Source: Treponema sp. (lineage in GTDB: Bacteria; Spirochaetota; Spirochaetia; Treponematales; Breznakiellaceae). From it: a stretch of 16,863 bases of DNA. Where the stretch lies: assembly GCA_031263435.1 (NCBI GenBank), contig JAISFT010000189.1, positions 1-16,863 of the forward strand, given 5' to 3'. Positions 6,958 through 15,220 of this stretch are shown here, in pieces (the first letter of the stretch is position 1; every line of letters begins with the position of its first letter). The translations under genes and the position numbers were made by a program. The notes under the pieces were generated by a model. It did no database searches. It worked only from the letters and a program-made list of their open reading frames with translations, and had not been told where the DNA came from.

Positions 6958-8304
6958 ATGTTGTGGAAAATATTACTTGGCTTTGCCGGACTGGGAATCG
7001 TGGTTTTCGTCCACGAACTGGGGCATTTTCTTGCCGCCCGGCTGGTCGGCATTGATGTAGAGGCCTTCTCCATCGGCTGGGGAAAACCTGTTTTGAAGAA
7101 AACGGTCCGGGGCACCGAGTACCGGCTCGGCCTGTTCCCGCTGGGCGGTTACTGCAAGATGAAGGGGGAAAATGAATTTCAGGAGGCCTGGGAAAAGAAA
7201 CAGGCTTCTATCACCCCATCTCCGGGCAGTTTTTTCGGCGTCGGTCCCTTTCGCCGTATTCTGGTTTCATTCGCCGGCCCCTTCTTCAACTTGGTCTTCG
7301 CGGTGCTGGTCTTCGCCGTCATCTGGGGCATGGGTTTTGAAGTAGACACCCTTGAAAACCGGATCATCCTTGCCTCCGACATGAGCCCCGGTGAAAGCTA
7401 CCCTGCGGACGGGGCGGGGCTCAGGACCGGCGACAGGATTCTGGCGATCAACGGCAACGAAACCCCTTACTACCACGATGTTCGGGAGGGCATTTCGATA
7501 AATCCCGGCAAGAACCTTTCCCTGGTGGTGGACCGGGAAGGGGAACATCTTGATATTTCGATAATGCCCGAACTGGACAAACAGACGGGGGCCGGAAAAA
7601 TCGGGGTCTACTTCTGGACCGATCCGGTGCTGGACAGCGTTACCGGTCCGGCCGCCGCCGCGGGGCTTCAAAGCGGGGACCGGATTCTCCGGGTAAACGG
7701 CGAGGATCTTCCCCATACCCTGGCTCTGGCGAAAATTATGGAGGGACAACCCCAGGAATTGAAGCTGGACTACGAGCGAAACGGCCTGCAGGGGGAAATT
7801 ACGCTGATCCCCGCCTATACCGAGACCGGGGCGGAACTTGGTTTAAGTTACCGCAGTCTCAGGTACCGGGCGCCGCCCCTTTCCCTTCCCGGGGCCCTGT
7901 CCCGGGGAATCGGTGAAACCTGGAAGACCCTGGTGGTATCCCTGGAAAGTCTGGTCCTGCTCTTTAAGGGGATCGATCTAACCCAGGCCGTATCCGGCCC
8001 CCTGCGAATCACCTATATGACCGGCGATATTGCCGCCGCAGGTTTTTCGGAGAGTATCGGCGCCGGTTTCAGCTCCCTGGCCAATTTCCTTGCCCTTATC
8101 TCCATCGCCCTCTGTGTAATGAATCTGCTTCCCCTGCCGGTACTGGACGGCGGGGCCATCGTTCTTTATCTGATCGAGGCGATCAAACGGAAACCCCTCC
8201 ATCCCCGGACCATAAGCGCCTTCCAGGCGGTAGGGGTGGTACTCATCTTTGGGCTTTTGATCTTTGCCGTCTTTGGTGATATTCTGTACCTGGTTCGCCA
8301 CTGA
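6958..8304 (+). CDS. rseP: Site-2 membrane metalloprotease RseP
   Basis: Zinc intramembrane protease that cuts anti-sigma factors and remnant signal peptides within the membrane. From ATG 6958 the 448 residues show HELGH at 19-23 in the first membrane segment. Two PDZ domains follow, at about 110-195 and 205-285 (each with a GAGLRTGDRI- or AAGLQSGDRI-type strand). The second zinc-ligand motif NLLPLPVLDGG has its Asp at 397. Four membrane segments are apparent. GTG at 6949 would add MDS, but it lies inside dxr with no good ribosome site. ATG 6958 has AGGTGG at 6947-6952, so it is preferred. The double PDZ and full length match RseP rather than short S2P homologues. The TGATG end overlaps the next gene. 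Confidence 0.95.
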   Translation: MLWKILLGFAGLGIVVFVHELGHFLAARLVGIDVEAFSIGWGKPVLKKTVRGTEYRLGLFPLGGYCKMKGENEFQEAWEKKQASITPSPGSFFGVGPFRRILVSFAGPFFNLVFAVLVFAVIWGMGFEVDTLENRIILASDMSPGESYPADGAGLRTGDRILAINGNETPYYHDVREGISINPGKNLSLVVDREGEHLDISIMPELDKQTGAGKIGVYFWTDPVLDSVTGPAAAAGLQSGDRILRVNGEDLPHTLALAKIMEGQPQELKLDYERNGLQGEITLIPAYTETGAELGLSYRSLRYRAPPLSLPGALSRGIGETWKTLVVSLESLVLLFKGIDLTQAVSGPLRITYMTGDIAAAGFSESIGAGFSSLANFLALISIALCVMNLLPLPVLDGGAIVLYLIEAIKRKPLHPRTISAFQAVGVVLIFGLLIFAVFGDILYLVRH

Positions 8305-10475
8305 TGAAACAGAAAATCCTCCGCCTTGCGGCGCTGCTTTTTGCCCTGTGTACTGTTCCGGGCGGGACCCATGCCCAGGAAGCGGAGGATCTCCGGGAAA
8401 ACCGGCTGTGGGTATTTCAGGACATTGTCCCCGGTTCCCACCGGGGAAGGGTAAACTGCCTGCAATACGACGGAGAGCGAATCTTAAGCGCCGGCGAAGA
8501 CGGTTTTCTGGAAATTTGGGATCAGAGACAGGCGGTTTTACGCTTTCAGCTCAGCAGCCTTCCCATTTCCGCTATGGTTGTCCGGCCGGGGAAAACCCAG
8601 ATCGCCTGTATAGAAACCGATGATCTGGGCCAATACCGTATTTCCGCCTGGGACTACGGGACCCTTACCAACCTTTTTACCCTGCGTTTCCGGGATCCGG
8701 TACAGGGCATCAGTTATTCCGCAGGGGGAAGCTACTTAATCATCTCCCGTTTCGGCAGCACGGGCATTGTCCTGGCGGACAGCGAAACCGGGGAACTGCT
8801 CCTCGATTCCCGGAATATTTCCGGGGAATTCCCGCTGTCCACCAGTCTCGCCGCCATAGGCCGCACTGAACGGATCCTGTTGACCTACTCCCCTGCGGGG
8901 CTGCTTTCCTACTGGGAACTGAGGGCCGGGGACGGCGAAATACATCTTGCCCCCTCCCTCGACGCTTCATCCGTTCCCCTGAATTTCAGCGTTCCCTCCA
9001 ACATCAATTCTCCGGTCCTCTTTGGAAACAACCGGTTTTTTGCGGGCTTCGACAGGGAAGGACTGGTAATTCTGAGGGCCGATACGGGCGCCGAACTGGT
9101 AAGGGACAGTTCCATCACTCAGGGAAAACTGATCGGCCTGGGGGGTGATCTGTACTGCCTGGTGATACGGGACAGCGCCGGCAGAAGAACTTCCGGTGGG
9201 GAGGGGATTATCCGGATCAGGATGAACAATGCCGACCGTGTTGAGCGGCGGGAATATTTCCCCATTCCCACCACCATGACCGTCAACACCCTGCTGCCCT
9301 TTTCCGGCGGGGCCGGGACTTCCGCTGATCTCCGGATCGTCCTTGGTACCGCGGAGGGGGAGCTGCTGACGGCGGATCCGCGGTCTTCGCTGTCCATTGC
9401 CCGGAAACTGACGACAAGGGCACAGACGCAGATTCCAAAAATCGCTGTAGGGGAAAAAACCATCGCCTTCCTGGCCGGGGAAGACCTTCTGGGCTACATT
9501 CCGCTGGACTTTTTAGGACTGGAGGAGAGAGACGGTCTGAACATGGAGATTCCGGGGCCCTATACCCGGATGAACGCCGCGGGGAATATCCTGATCCCGG
9601 ATAGTTCCGGCACAGCAGAAACCGGGGAAACGGCGGATCGTTTCCTGTTCTGGCAGGATGAATCTCCCCTCCCCCTTCCGGTGATCCGTTCCCCATCCGG
9701 AGAGGATCTGGTTCTTTCGAACCTGGGGGGAAGCGCCCGAATCCAGGGGAACCGGTCTTCCGGCCCGGGAACTTCTTCACGCTTCCCCCTCCTTTCCGTA
9801 TCGGTACTGGGAGACCGGGGGCTGTTTCTTGATACGCGGGGGAATATCACGGTACTGTCCCTGACAAACGGCGAAGGGCTTTACGCCGAGTCCTTTACCG
9901 GCGCCATGGACGCCGCCTTTATCGATCAGGACAGTGTCATTCTGGGACGCAGCGCCCCCTTTTCCCAGGGGACCAGATCCCCCTTTCTCAAGATCGATAT
10001 AAAAACCGGCGAAACCGTTCCCATCCCCTACCCCGCGGCGGTGGGGGTCCAGGTATACCGGGGCGCTACCGGCAGGATCTACGGGGTAACGGTGGAGAAT
10101 ACCGAAAACAGCCTGCAGACATCCATCATCAGCCTGGACACCCGGGAGGGCATCTCTTCAGCACGGCTTGTGGAGTACAACGGAGAAGATACGCGCCTCA
10201 GCATTGCGGAGGCCGACGGATTTCCTGCCTCCAACATAGGGGGAGAGGCCGGCATCTATGCCCCCTGGGGCGCCGTCAAAATGGAACGGGGGCCGGGTCT
10301 GCCCCTGCAGATTGGCGGCGGGGATCTGTATTTCGTTGTTCTTGATTCGGAGGGCTGCATCTCCTGGCACGATCCGCGGACCGGGGAGATTCTGGCCGTA
10401 TTCCGCCTCTATGAAGATCAGTGGGTTCTGAAGACCGCCTGGGGCTCTCCCCGCTGGGGCAGGGTTATTCACTGA
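8304..10475 (+). CDS. Secreted WD40-like beta-propeller protein, function unknown
   Basis: The 723-residue protein starts with a Sec signal peptide (K/R-rich start, hydrophobic 5-18, likely cleavage after THA at 22-24). Cys16 is preceded by Leu, so a lipoprotein is unlikely. The mature part reads as repeated four-strand blades with WD40-type ends (LEIWD, ISAWDY, LSYWEL and, near the C terminus, CISWHD). It is probably one or two beta-propellers acting in the periplasm or outer envelope. It starts inside the rseP stop codon (TGATG), so the two are translationally coupled. A role linked to the RseP envelope pathway is possible but inferred. No catalytic motif is visible. The C-terminal RLYEDQWVLKTAWGSPRWG looks like a conserved cap. 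The low-complexity Gly/Ser/Thr stretch near 455-495 may be a linker. Confidence 0.85.
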   Translation: MKQKILRLAALLFALCTVPGGTHAQEAEDLRENRLWVFQDIVPGSHRGRVNCLQYDGERILSAGEDGFLEIWDQRQAVLRFQLSSLPISAMVVRPGKTQIACIETDDLGQYRISAWDYGTLTNLFTLRFRDPVQGISYSAGGSYLIISRFGSTGIVLADSETGELLLDSRNISGEFPLSTSLAAIGRTERILLTYSPAGLLSYWELRAGDGEIHLAPSLDASSVPLNFSVPSNINSPVLFGNNRFFAGFDREGLVILRADTGAELVRDSSITQGKLIGLGGDLYCLVIRDSAGRRTSGGEGIIRIRMNNADRVERREYFPIPTTMTVNTLLPFSGGAGTSADLRIVLGTAEGELLTADPRSSLSIARKLTTRAQTQIPKIAVGEKTIAFLAGEDLLGYIPLDFLGLEERDGLNMEIPGPYTRMNAAGNILIPDSSGTAETGETADRFLFWQDESPLPLPVIRSPSGEDLVLSNLGGSARIQGNRSSGPGTSSRFPLLSVSVLGDRGLFLDTRGNITVLSLTNGEGLYAESFTGAMDAAFIDQDSVILGRSAPFSQGTRSPFLKIDIKTGETVPIPYPAAVGVQVYRGATGRIYGVTVENTENSLQTSIISLDTREGISSARLVEYNGEDTRLSIAEADGFPASNIGGEAGIYAPWGAVKMERGPGLPLQIGGGDLYFVVLDSEGCISWHDPRTGEILAVFRLYEDQWVLKTAWGSPRWGRVIH

Positions 10476-10556
10476 CCGGCGTACCCGCTGACAGCATATT
10501 CACCGGCAGCGTACTGGCAACCAGTGTATTCGCCGACCGGCGTAGCGCCGATGCGC
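10476..10556. repeat. Imperfect 30-base tandem repeat between converging genes
   Basis: Two units of about 30 bases (about 10481-10510 and 10511-10541), each opening with GTAC and holding a TATTC-CCG core, plus a shortened third one starting at GTAG. The spacer also holds the stems ACTGG-CAA-CCAGT and CGGCG-TAG-CGCCG. It lies between the stop codons of the propeller gene and the ComFB gene. A shared terminator role is possible, but no T-run is present. Confidence 0.4.
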
Positions 10557-10853
10557 CTAATCGTGGCTGGGATTCTTCCGGACCTTCTCTATCGCCGCGC
10601 TGACGGCGGTTTTGATGCTTTCGCGGTACGCGTCATCGCTCATGGCCTGAGCCGTGTACAGGGTGCCCAGGATGGAAAAACGGTACAAGGGTTTTACCGA
10701 GTTCAGGGCAATGGCGGCCATGTCCACCACACAATCATTGCAGGTGCAGATCTCCGCATCACAGGATTCCAGTTGCTGCCCCAATTCATTGAGCACCAGG
10801 TTCTCCGCCTCATTTTTTAACAGGTCAAAATCGTAATTGTCTATAAAAGCCAT
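10557..10853 (-). CDS. ComFB-domain protein
   Basis: Small 98-residue protein of the ComFB (late competence) family. The family core is visible: a helical N terminus, a cysteine cluster at C31, C36, C38 and C41 (EICTCNDCVVD), then D44, A48, L50-N51 and the PLYRFSILG strand (55-63). ComFB proteins are a widespread small family. Recent reports describe some as cyclic-dinucleotide binders, which makes a second-messenger role conceivable here. Start ATG at 10853 has a GGGAAGGTG site upstream. It lies 66 bases after dnaB on the same strand and could be the last gene of that operon. The gap holds an AT-rich inverted repeat (10865-10881). Confidence 0.8.
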   Translation of the reverse strand: MAFIDNYDFDLLKNEAENLVLNELGQQLESCDAEICTCNDCVVDMAAIALNSVKPLYRFSILGTLYTAQAMSDDAYRESIKTAVSAAIEKVRKNPSHD

Positions 10854-10864
10854 GTCACCTTCCC

Positions 10865-10881
10865 ATAATACTTAATATTAT
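10865..10881. promoter_or_regulatory. AT-rich inverted repeat before the ComFB gene
   Basis: ATAATA-CTTAA-TATTAT lies just upstream of the ComFB ribosome site, in otherwise GC-rich DNA. It could be an operator or part of a -10 region on the minus strand. No matching -35 was found at 16-18 bases. Confidence 0.3.
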
Positions 10882-10919
10882 TCCCGAAGAGGATCCGGCT
10901 GCCCGGCGCAAGGGCGATT

Positions 10920-12248
10920 TCAGGTATCCCGGGTCCAGGATTCAAATTTCGCGTATTGTGACTTAAAGGTCAAATTCACCGTTCCCACGGGCCCGTTCCG
11001 CTGTTTGGACAGGATCAGACTGGTCTTGCTCCCGTCTTCACTGACAGTCTCATTTGGCTTTTTGTTGGATTCCCGATCCCGGTGGAGAAACATCACCACA
11101 TCGGCATCCTGTTCGATGGAACCCGAATCCCGAATCAGGGAAAGGTTGGGCCGCTCCTTTTCCGCCTCCCGGTTCAACTGGCAGAGTACCACAATGGGTA
11201 TCTCCAGTTCCCTGGCCAGGCTCTTAAGGGAGCGGGAAATCTCCGACATCTGCTCGAACCGGGGGACATTGTACTGTTCGGAACTTATGAGCCCAAGGTA
11301 GTCAATAAACATGATCTCCACCTTCTCCTGGGCCCTGATCCGCCGGGCCTGGGCCCGGAGATCCATAAGCTTCATGTTGGGCATATCGACAATGTACAGG
11401 GGAGCTTCGTAAATATTCTCCGCGGCGTTCAGGATGCCGTTAAATTCCGACGACTTCAAAAAACCGGAACGCAGGGAACTGGCGTTGATCCGGGCCTCCA
11501 TGGCAAGGAGCCGCTGCATCAGGGCAATGGCGGGCATTTCCAGCGTAAAAAAGGCGGAAGGTATTTTGTTCCTGACGGAGATGTTGGCCGCCATAGTCAG
11601 AGCCAGGGCGGTTTTTCCCATGGAGGGCCGGGCGCCGATGATGATAAACTCGGCAGGGTGGAAACCGGAGGTCAGCTTATCCAATTCCCCAAAACCCGAG
11701 GGAATACCCGTGTATTCCCTGCTGGACTTGGTAAGTTTTTCGATGATCCCGATGGTTTCGTGGACAACTTCCTTGGCGCTCTGATAGCGGATGGTATTAC
11801 GGTTATCGCTTAACTCGAAGATCCGCTGCTGGGTTTCTTCCAGGATGATTCGGGATTCCAGGGTTTCATCAAAAACCTTGGAGCTTAGCTCCCCGGAGAC
11901 CCGCAGCAGGGCCCGGCGCAGGGAATAGGCCTGGACGGTCTGGGCATAGTAGGCGATATTACCGCTGGAGGGTACTATCGTGGTCAGGGAGGACACATAA
12001 GCGGCCCCCCCGGCCTGATCCAGTTTCCCGCCCTGCCTCAGTTCCCCGGTAACCGTAAGAATATCTGCGGTTACCCCCTTGTTAAAGAGCCCCAGGATGG
12101 CCCCGTACACCAGATTGTTGGCATTGGAATAGAAGTCCCCGGGCCGCAGATATTCAATCGCGGTGGCAATTGCATCACCGTCCATGAGCATGGCGCCCAG
12201 GGCTGCCCGCTCCGCCTCGTCATCGTGGGGGGGCACATTTCCGGCCAT
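10920..12248 (-). CDS. dnaB: Replicative DNA helicase DnaB
   Basis: Hexameric 5'-3' helicase that unwinds the fork ahead of DNA polymerase III. The 442 residues include the N-terminal helical domain (1-150) and the RecA-like ATPase domain. Walker A GARPSMGKT is at 205-213, the H1a acidic TLEM at 234-237, Walker B IMFIDYLG at 311-318 with D315, the CQLNRE switch at 355-360, and the SGSIEQDADVV segment at 374-384. A KQRNGP segment near the end carries the expected trans-acting K/R. No intein interrupts the gene. It begins two bases after the rplI stop with only a weak ribosome site, suggesting translational coupling, and is part of the rpsF operon. Confidence 0.97.
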   Translation of the reverse strand: MAGNVPPHDDEAERAALGAMLMDGDAIATAIEYLRPGDFYSNANNLVYGAILGLFNKGVTADILTVTGELRQGGKLDQAGGAAYVSSLTTIVPSSGNIAYYAQTVQAYSLRRALLRVSGELSSKVFDETLESRIILEETQQRIFELSDNRNTIRYQSAKEVVHETIGIIEKLTKSSREYTGIPSGFGELDKLTSGFHPAEFIIIGARPSMGKTALALTMAANISVRNKIPSAFFTLEMPAIALMQRLLAMEARINASSLRSGFLKSSEFNGILNAAENIYEAPLYIVDMPNMKLMDLRAQARRIRAQEKVEIMFIDYLGLISSEQYNVPRFEQMSEISRSLKSLARELEIPIVVLCQLNREAEKERPNLSLIRDSGSIEQDADVVMFLHRDRESNKKPNETVSEDGSKTSLILSKQRNGPVGTVNLTFKSQYAKFESWTRDT

Positions 12249-12250
12249 TG

Positions 12251-12997
12251 TTACGCCGGACTCCCCGCCTCTCCGGAAGTTTCAGCGGTATCCGCCGCAG
12301 GTATCTCTGAAGGAGCCGCAGGACTTTCCATGGCCGCCGGGGGAACAGCTTCCGGGGCCGCCGCTTCCGCCGCAGCCTCCGTTGGGGCGGCATTTTCTAC
12401 CGCGGCAGCATTTTCCGTTGGGGCGGCGCTTTCCGCTGCGGTAGCATTTTCCGCTATGGCAGGATTTGCCGCCGCAGCTTCGGCGGGCCCGGCTTCTCCG
12501 GGGCGCCGGCGGCGGCCCCGGGCGGCGGGGGAATTCTCCGGCGCCTTTTCAACCTGGCCCTGAACCGTAACCCCCAATTCGGCAACGGCGCTCTCGTAGA
12601 GGTGTACCGTAACCTTGTATTTACCCACACTCTTAAAACTATTGCCCTGCAGTTCGATCCGCTTCCGCTCGATCTGAAAGCCCTGACGGGCCAGTTCGTC
12701 CACGACGGTCTGACTGGTCACGGAGCCGAAGAGTCTTCCGTTAGCGCCCGCGGGCATGGTAAGCAGGAGTTCCAGCGATTCGATCCGTTCCTTGAGTCCC
12801 CTGGCGGCATCGCGTTTTTCTGTTTTTCGCGCTTCAATTTCTTCCCTGCGGGAATCGAAAAGCCTTATCGTACTTTCGTTGTAGGGAAGCGCAATCCCCC
12901 GGGGGAACAGGTAGTTCCGGGCGTAACCCTTGGCCACATCCTTTACATCCCCCTCCTCACCCAGAGTAGAGAGATCTTTGTTCAAAATAACCTTCAT
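12251..12997 (-). CDS. rplI: 50S ribosomal protein L9 with long Ala/Pro/Glu tail
   Basis: L9 binds 23S rRNA through its N domain and extends out from the large subunit. The start is ATG at 12997, giving MKVILNKDLSTLGEEGDV, the canonical L9 opening, with GGGAG upstream. An upstream in-frame ATG (13150) would add 51 residues with no family similarity and is rejected. The N domain is 1-50, including GYARNYLFPRG (24-34). A helical linker follows at 50-75 and the C domain at about 76-148 (GRLFGSVTSQTVVDEL). The typical family ends near 150. Here residues 149-248 add a basic RGRRRR patch and then a tail of about 75 residues built almost only from A, E, P, T, S and N. No coding break is seen, so it is a genuine extension. 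dnaB follows two bases later. Confidence 0.95.
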   Translation of the reverse strand: MKVILNKDLSTLGEEGDVKDVAKGYARNYLFPRGIALPYNESTIRLFDSRREEIEARKTEKRDAARGLKERIESLELLLTMPAGANGRLFGSVTSQTVVDELARQGFQIERKRIELQGNSFKSVGKYKVTVHLYESAVAELGVTVQGQVEKAPENSPAARGRRRRPGEAGPAEAAAANPAIAENATAAESAAPTENAAAVENAAPTEAAAEAAAPEAVPPAAMESPAAPSEIPAADTAETSGEAGSPA

Positions 12998-13112
12998 ATC
13001 AAGCTCCCAAACCGAAAACCCGCGGTTTCCGGTTTCCGAAGAACCCCTTGCGGTTCTTCGTATGTGAAGATAGGGCCGCACAAACGGCCCGTTACAGGCA
13101 CGGAACGATCCG
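12998..13112 (-). promoter_or_regulatory. Spacer before rplI with a strong stem-loop
   Basis: A 115-base gap within the operon. 13037-13045 pairs perfectly with 13052-13060 (9 bp, loop of 6), and GGGCCG-CACAAA-CGGCCC forms a second stem. On the minus strand these lie between the membrane-protein gene and rplI. They could be a processing or attenuation site ahead of the L9-DnaB pair. No promoter was recognised. Confidence 0.4.
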
Positions 13113-14210
13113 TTACGCCGTCGGAGTAGACGGCGGCCTGTTGCGGACAACCCTAAAGGGCGCCCAATGTTCCGCGATACCCAGGAGCATCAGAAGCCCC
13201 AGGGCCACCACGTTAATTCCCGGACTAAACGCCACCAGGACAATCCCGATGTTCAAAAGCAGCCGCCCCGCAGGACGGCGGCTCACAAAGAACCGTACGA
13301 TTCCCCAACCCTGGGCCAGGTACATCAGGGTGCAGAGGGTAAAACCATTCCAAGCCACCGTCTCCGGCAGGGAAAGGCCCAGAATCCGAAAAGCCAGAAT
13401 CCCCCCCAGGAACAGCGAAAACACCCAGACAAGGCCGGCGGGAACATGGAAGGCCATGAGGGAAGTATCTCCCACCCGGCCGCCCCGCCATCGGCGTATC
13501 AGGGCCGCAAGCCCCAGGGAAAGCTGCCGGTTGATGAAAAAAACCAGCATAAAGGCCCCCAAGGATCCACCCCGGGCCTGGACCATGTTAAAGACCTGCA
13601 TGATCCGCTCCGGGCTTAGCTCCTGTTCCAGCAGGGAATACCGGACGGCATCGGCCTCGGCGGAAGCCACAAACATGGACGAAAGCAGTTCCGCCTGGGA
13701 ACGCATCATGGAGACGAGCCCCGCATCCTCCGACATAAGACCCATCCCCGCCAGGGCTCCCACTAAGGCGCCCGCAATAAGCCGGTAGGCCGCCCTGATC
13801 CGGAAGATCCCCGGACCCGTCAGGGGAGGCGCGACAAGCCAGGTAAAGGCCCCCAGCATAAGGAAAAAATACCCCAGACCGGGAAGGGACAGGGCAAAAT
13901 CCCGGCCCACAAACAGGGACAGCCCCAAGGTACAAAGCGTGTTGAAGAGGGCCGCCAGAAACGCCCCCATCCAGGCCGTCCTCCGTCCAAAGAAACAGCC
14001 CAGAAAGCCCAGCGGCGCCATGAAAAGGATGCTCAGAAGGCCGCTCTGCATCAAAAAAACGCTGGTCAGCGCGCCCAGCAGACCGGGAAGCCAGCGTCCT
14101 TCCCCCTCACGGGGCAACGCAGGAAGAAGCTCCGCCGGCGGCAAAGTCCCTTCTCCGGCAGAATCCTCCCCTTTCCGGGATGCCGGAGGGTCGAATTGGT
14201 CCCCGCTCAA
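13113..14210 (-). CDS. DUF2232/YybS-like multi-pass membrane protein
   Basis: The 365-residue protein has about eight hydrophobic segments between residues 41 and 350, after a hydrophilic 40-residue N terminus. The last segment ends GLLMLLGIAEHWAPFR, like the LLGLxDxWFDFR end of the DUF2232 (YybS) family. In Bacillus, yybS also sits next to rplI and dnaB, which supports the call. Function is not established. A SLFVG-FALSLPGLGYFF region resembles energy-coupling S-component-like folds, but no substrate can be proposed. The start is uncertain: TTG at 14210 directly follows the rpsR stop without a clear ribosome site. A TTG about 22 codons in, behind GGAGAAGGG, is an alternative. Confidence 0.65.
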   Translation of the reverse strand: MSGDQFDPPASRKGEDSAGEGTLPPAELLPALPREGEGRWLPGLLGALTSVFLMQSGLLSILFMAPLGFLGCFFGRRTAWMGAFLAALFNTLCTLGLSLFVGRDFALSLPGLGYFFLMLGAFTWLVAPPLTGPGIFRIRAAYRLIAGALVGALAGMGLMSEDAGLVSMMRSQAELLSSMFVASAEADAVRYSLLEQELSPERIMQVFNMVQARGGSLGAFMLVFFINRQLSLGLAALIRRWRGGRVGDTSLMAFHVPAGLVWVFSLFLGGILAFRILGLSLPETVAWNGFTLCTLMYLAQGWGIVRFFVSRRPAGRLLLNIGIVLVAFSPGINVVALGLLMLLGIAEHWAPFRVVRNRPPSTPTA

Positions 14211-14528
14211 TTATTCGGCAACAAAGGGAAGCAGGGCGATGGACCGGGCCTGTTTTATGGCAAGGGCCAGGGCCCGCTGGTGCTTGGCGCAGGTACCGGT
14301 TATGCGCCGGGGAAGGATCTTCCCCCGCTCGGTTATAAACCGCCGCAGCACATCCGATTCCTTGTAGTTGATCTTAAGTTTTTGAACGCAGAACTTGCAG
14401 ACCTTCTTTTTGAAGTAAACCTTCCCCTTGCCGCGGCCGCGATCTTCCCCATCCCGGCCATCCATTTGGTTATCCCCGCCCCGGTCCTGCCGGGGGGGCC
14501 GATCTTCCATATATTTTTCGTCGGACAT
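14211..14528 (-). CDS. rpsR: 30S ribosomal protein S18, zinc-type, with charged N-terminal extension
   Basis: S18 pairs with S6 in the 30S platform. The 105 residues include the family core from about 36 ([21 protein letters not shown] region) through [19 protein letters not shown] (68-85) to the end. Cysteines C44, C47 and C80 with H83 form a C-x2-C ... C-x2-H set expected to bind zinc (the C+ form). Residues 1-34 are a D/R/G-rich extension not present in typical S18 of 70-80 residues. Start ATG 14528 has AGAGGAG upstream. It lies between ssb and the DUF2232 gene, with a stem-loop (14551-14575) in its leader. Confidence 0.95.
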   Translation of the reverse strand: MSDEKYMEDRPPRQDRGGDNQMDGRDGEDRGRGKGKVYFKKKVCKFCVQKLKINYKESDVLRRFITERGKILPRRITGTCAKHQRALALAIKQARSIALLPFVAE

Positions 14529-14550
14529 ACACTACTCCTCTGATTATGAT

Positions 14551-14575
14551 CCGGTCAGCACAAAACCCTGACCGG
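14551..14575. promoter_or_regulatory. Stem-loop upstream of rpsR
   Basis: CCGGTCAG (14551-14558) pairs with CTGACCGG (14568-14575) around a 9-base loop. It lies shortly upstream of the rpsR ribosome site within the operon, so it may influence translation or mRNA processing. Role inferred. Confidence 0.45.
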
Positions 14576-14591
14576 TAAACTGCAGGACGAA

Positions 14592-14622
14592 GGACCTTTA
14601 TGCGCGAGGCGCAGCAAAGTCC
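14592..14622. repeat. Palindromic repeat at the ssb stop, related to one upstream of rpsB
   Basis: Stem GGA-C-CTTT / AAAG-TCC with an inner TGCGC-GAG-GCGCA hairpin. The right arm reaches the ssb stop codon. Its sequence from 14597 to 14622 matches 2304-2329 at about 23 of 26 positions, although the two sites are in unrelated operons. This suggests a dispersed short palindromic repeat. Confidence 0.5.
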
Positions 14623-15182
14623 TAGAAGGGAATATCATCGGCAAAACCGTCATCGGAAGTCCGGGGCGGGGGAGCTTCCTGCCCCCCGGAAGCCTGATCG
14701 CCCCCCGGACTATAAGCGCCCTGGCCGCCTTGATTATAGCCCTGGTTGTAAGCCGGGGCGCCCTGACCCGAACCGTAAGAGCCCTGGCCCGAACCGTAGG
14801 CGCCTTGCCCGCCGGAATATCCCCCGCCGTGGGAAGCCCCGTTGCCGGGACTTCCGCCGCCGCCCCCCAAAAGCTGGAGGTTATTGGCGACAATTTCCAC
14901 ACGGGACCGGTTTTGACCGTCCTGCTGCCAGCGATCCTGCCGCAGTTCACCCTCTATACCCACCATCTTACCCTTTAACAGGTACTGATTCAGGGCTTCC
15001 CCCTGCCGGCCCCAGAGAACGATGTCAAAAAAACTGGCCTCGTCCTCCCATTGGTCGCCATTTTTACGGCGGCGGTTTACGGCAATGGAGAATTTGCACA
15101 CTGCCTGCCCGCCGGAGGTGTACTTGAGTTCCGCATCACGGGTCAAACGACCGATCAGAACCACATGATTCAAATCTACCAT
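14622..15182 (-). CDS. ssb: Single-stranded DNA-binding protein
   Basis: Coats single-stranded DNA during replication, repair and recombination and recruits partners through its tip. The 186 residues comprise an OB-fold (1-106) with LNHVVLIGRLTRDAELKYT (4-22), FSIAVNRR (31-38), FFDIVLWGRQGE (51-62) and KGKMVGIEGEL (70-80). A Gly/Gln/Tyr/Ser-rich linker with YGSGQG-type repeats follows (about 107-165), then the acidic partner-binding tip DDIPF at the very end. The start is ATG 15182; its ribosome site is weak (GGG about eight bases upstream). It lies between rpsF and rpsR. Confidence 0.97.
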   Translation of the reverse strand: MVDLNHVVLIGRLTRDAELKYTSGGQAVCKFSIAVNRRRKNGDQWEDEASFFDIVLWGRQGEALNQYLLKGKMVGIEGELRQDRWQQDGQNRSRVEIVANNLQLLGGGGGSPGNGASHGGGYSGGQGAYGSGQGSYGSGQGAPAYNQGYNQGGQGAYSPGGDQASGGQEAPPPRTSDDGFADDIPF

Positions 15183-15220
15183 GACAAGCCCAACCCCGCC
15201 GCGCCGGAGCGGCCGGCAAA

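Noticed and set aside
12998..13150. N-terminal extension of rplI from ATG 13150
   Set aside because: The added residues are unlike L9, overlap the end of the upstream gene, and the internal ATG 12997 has a ribosome site and the canonical L9 start.
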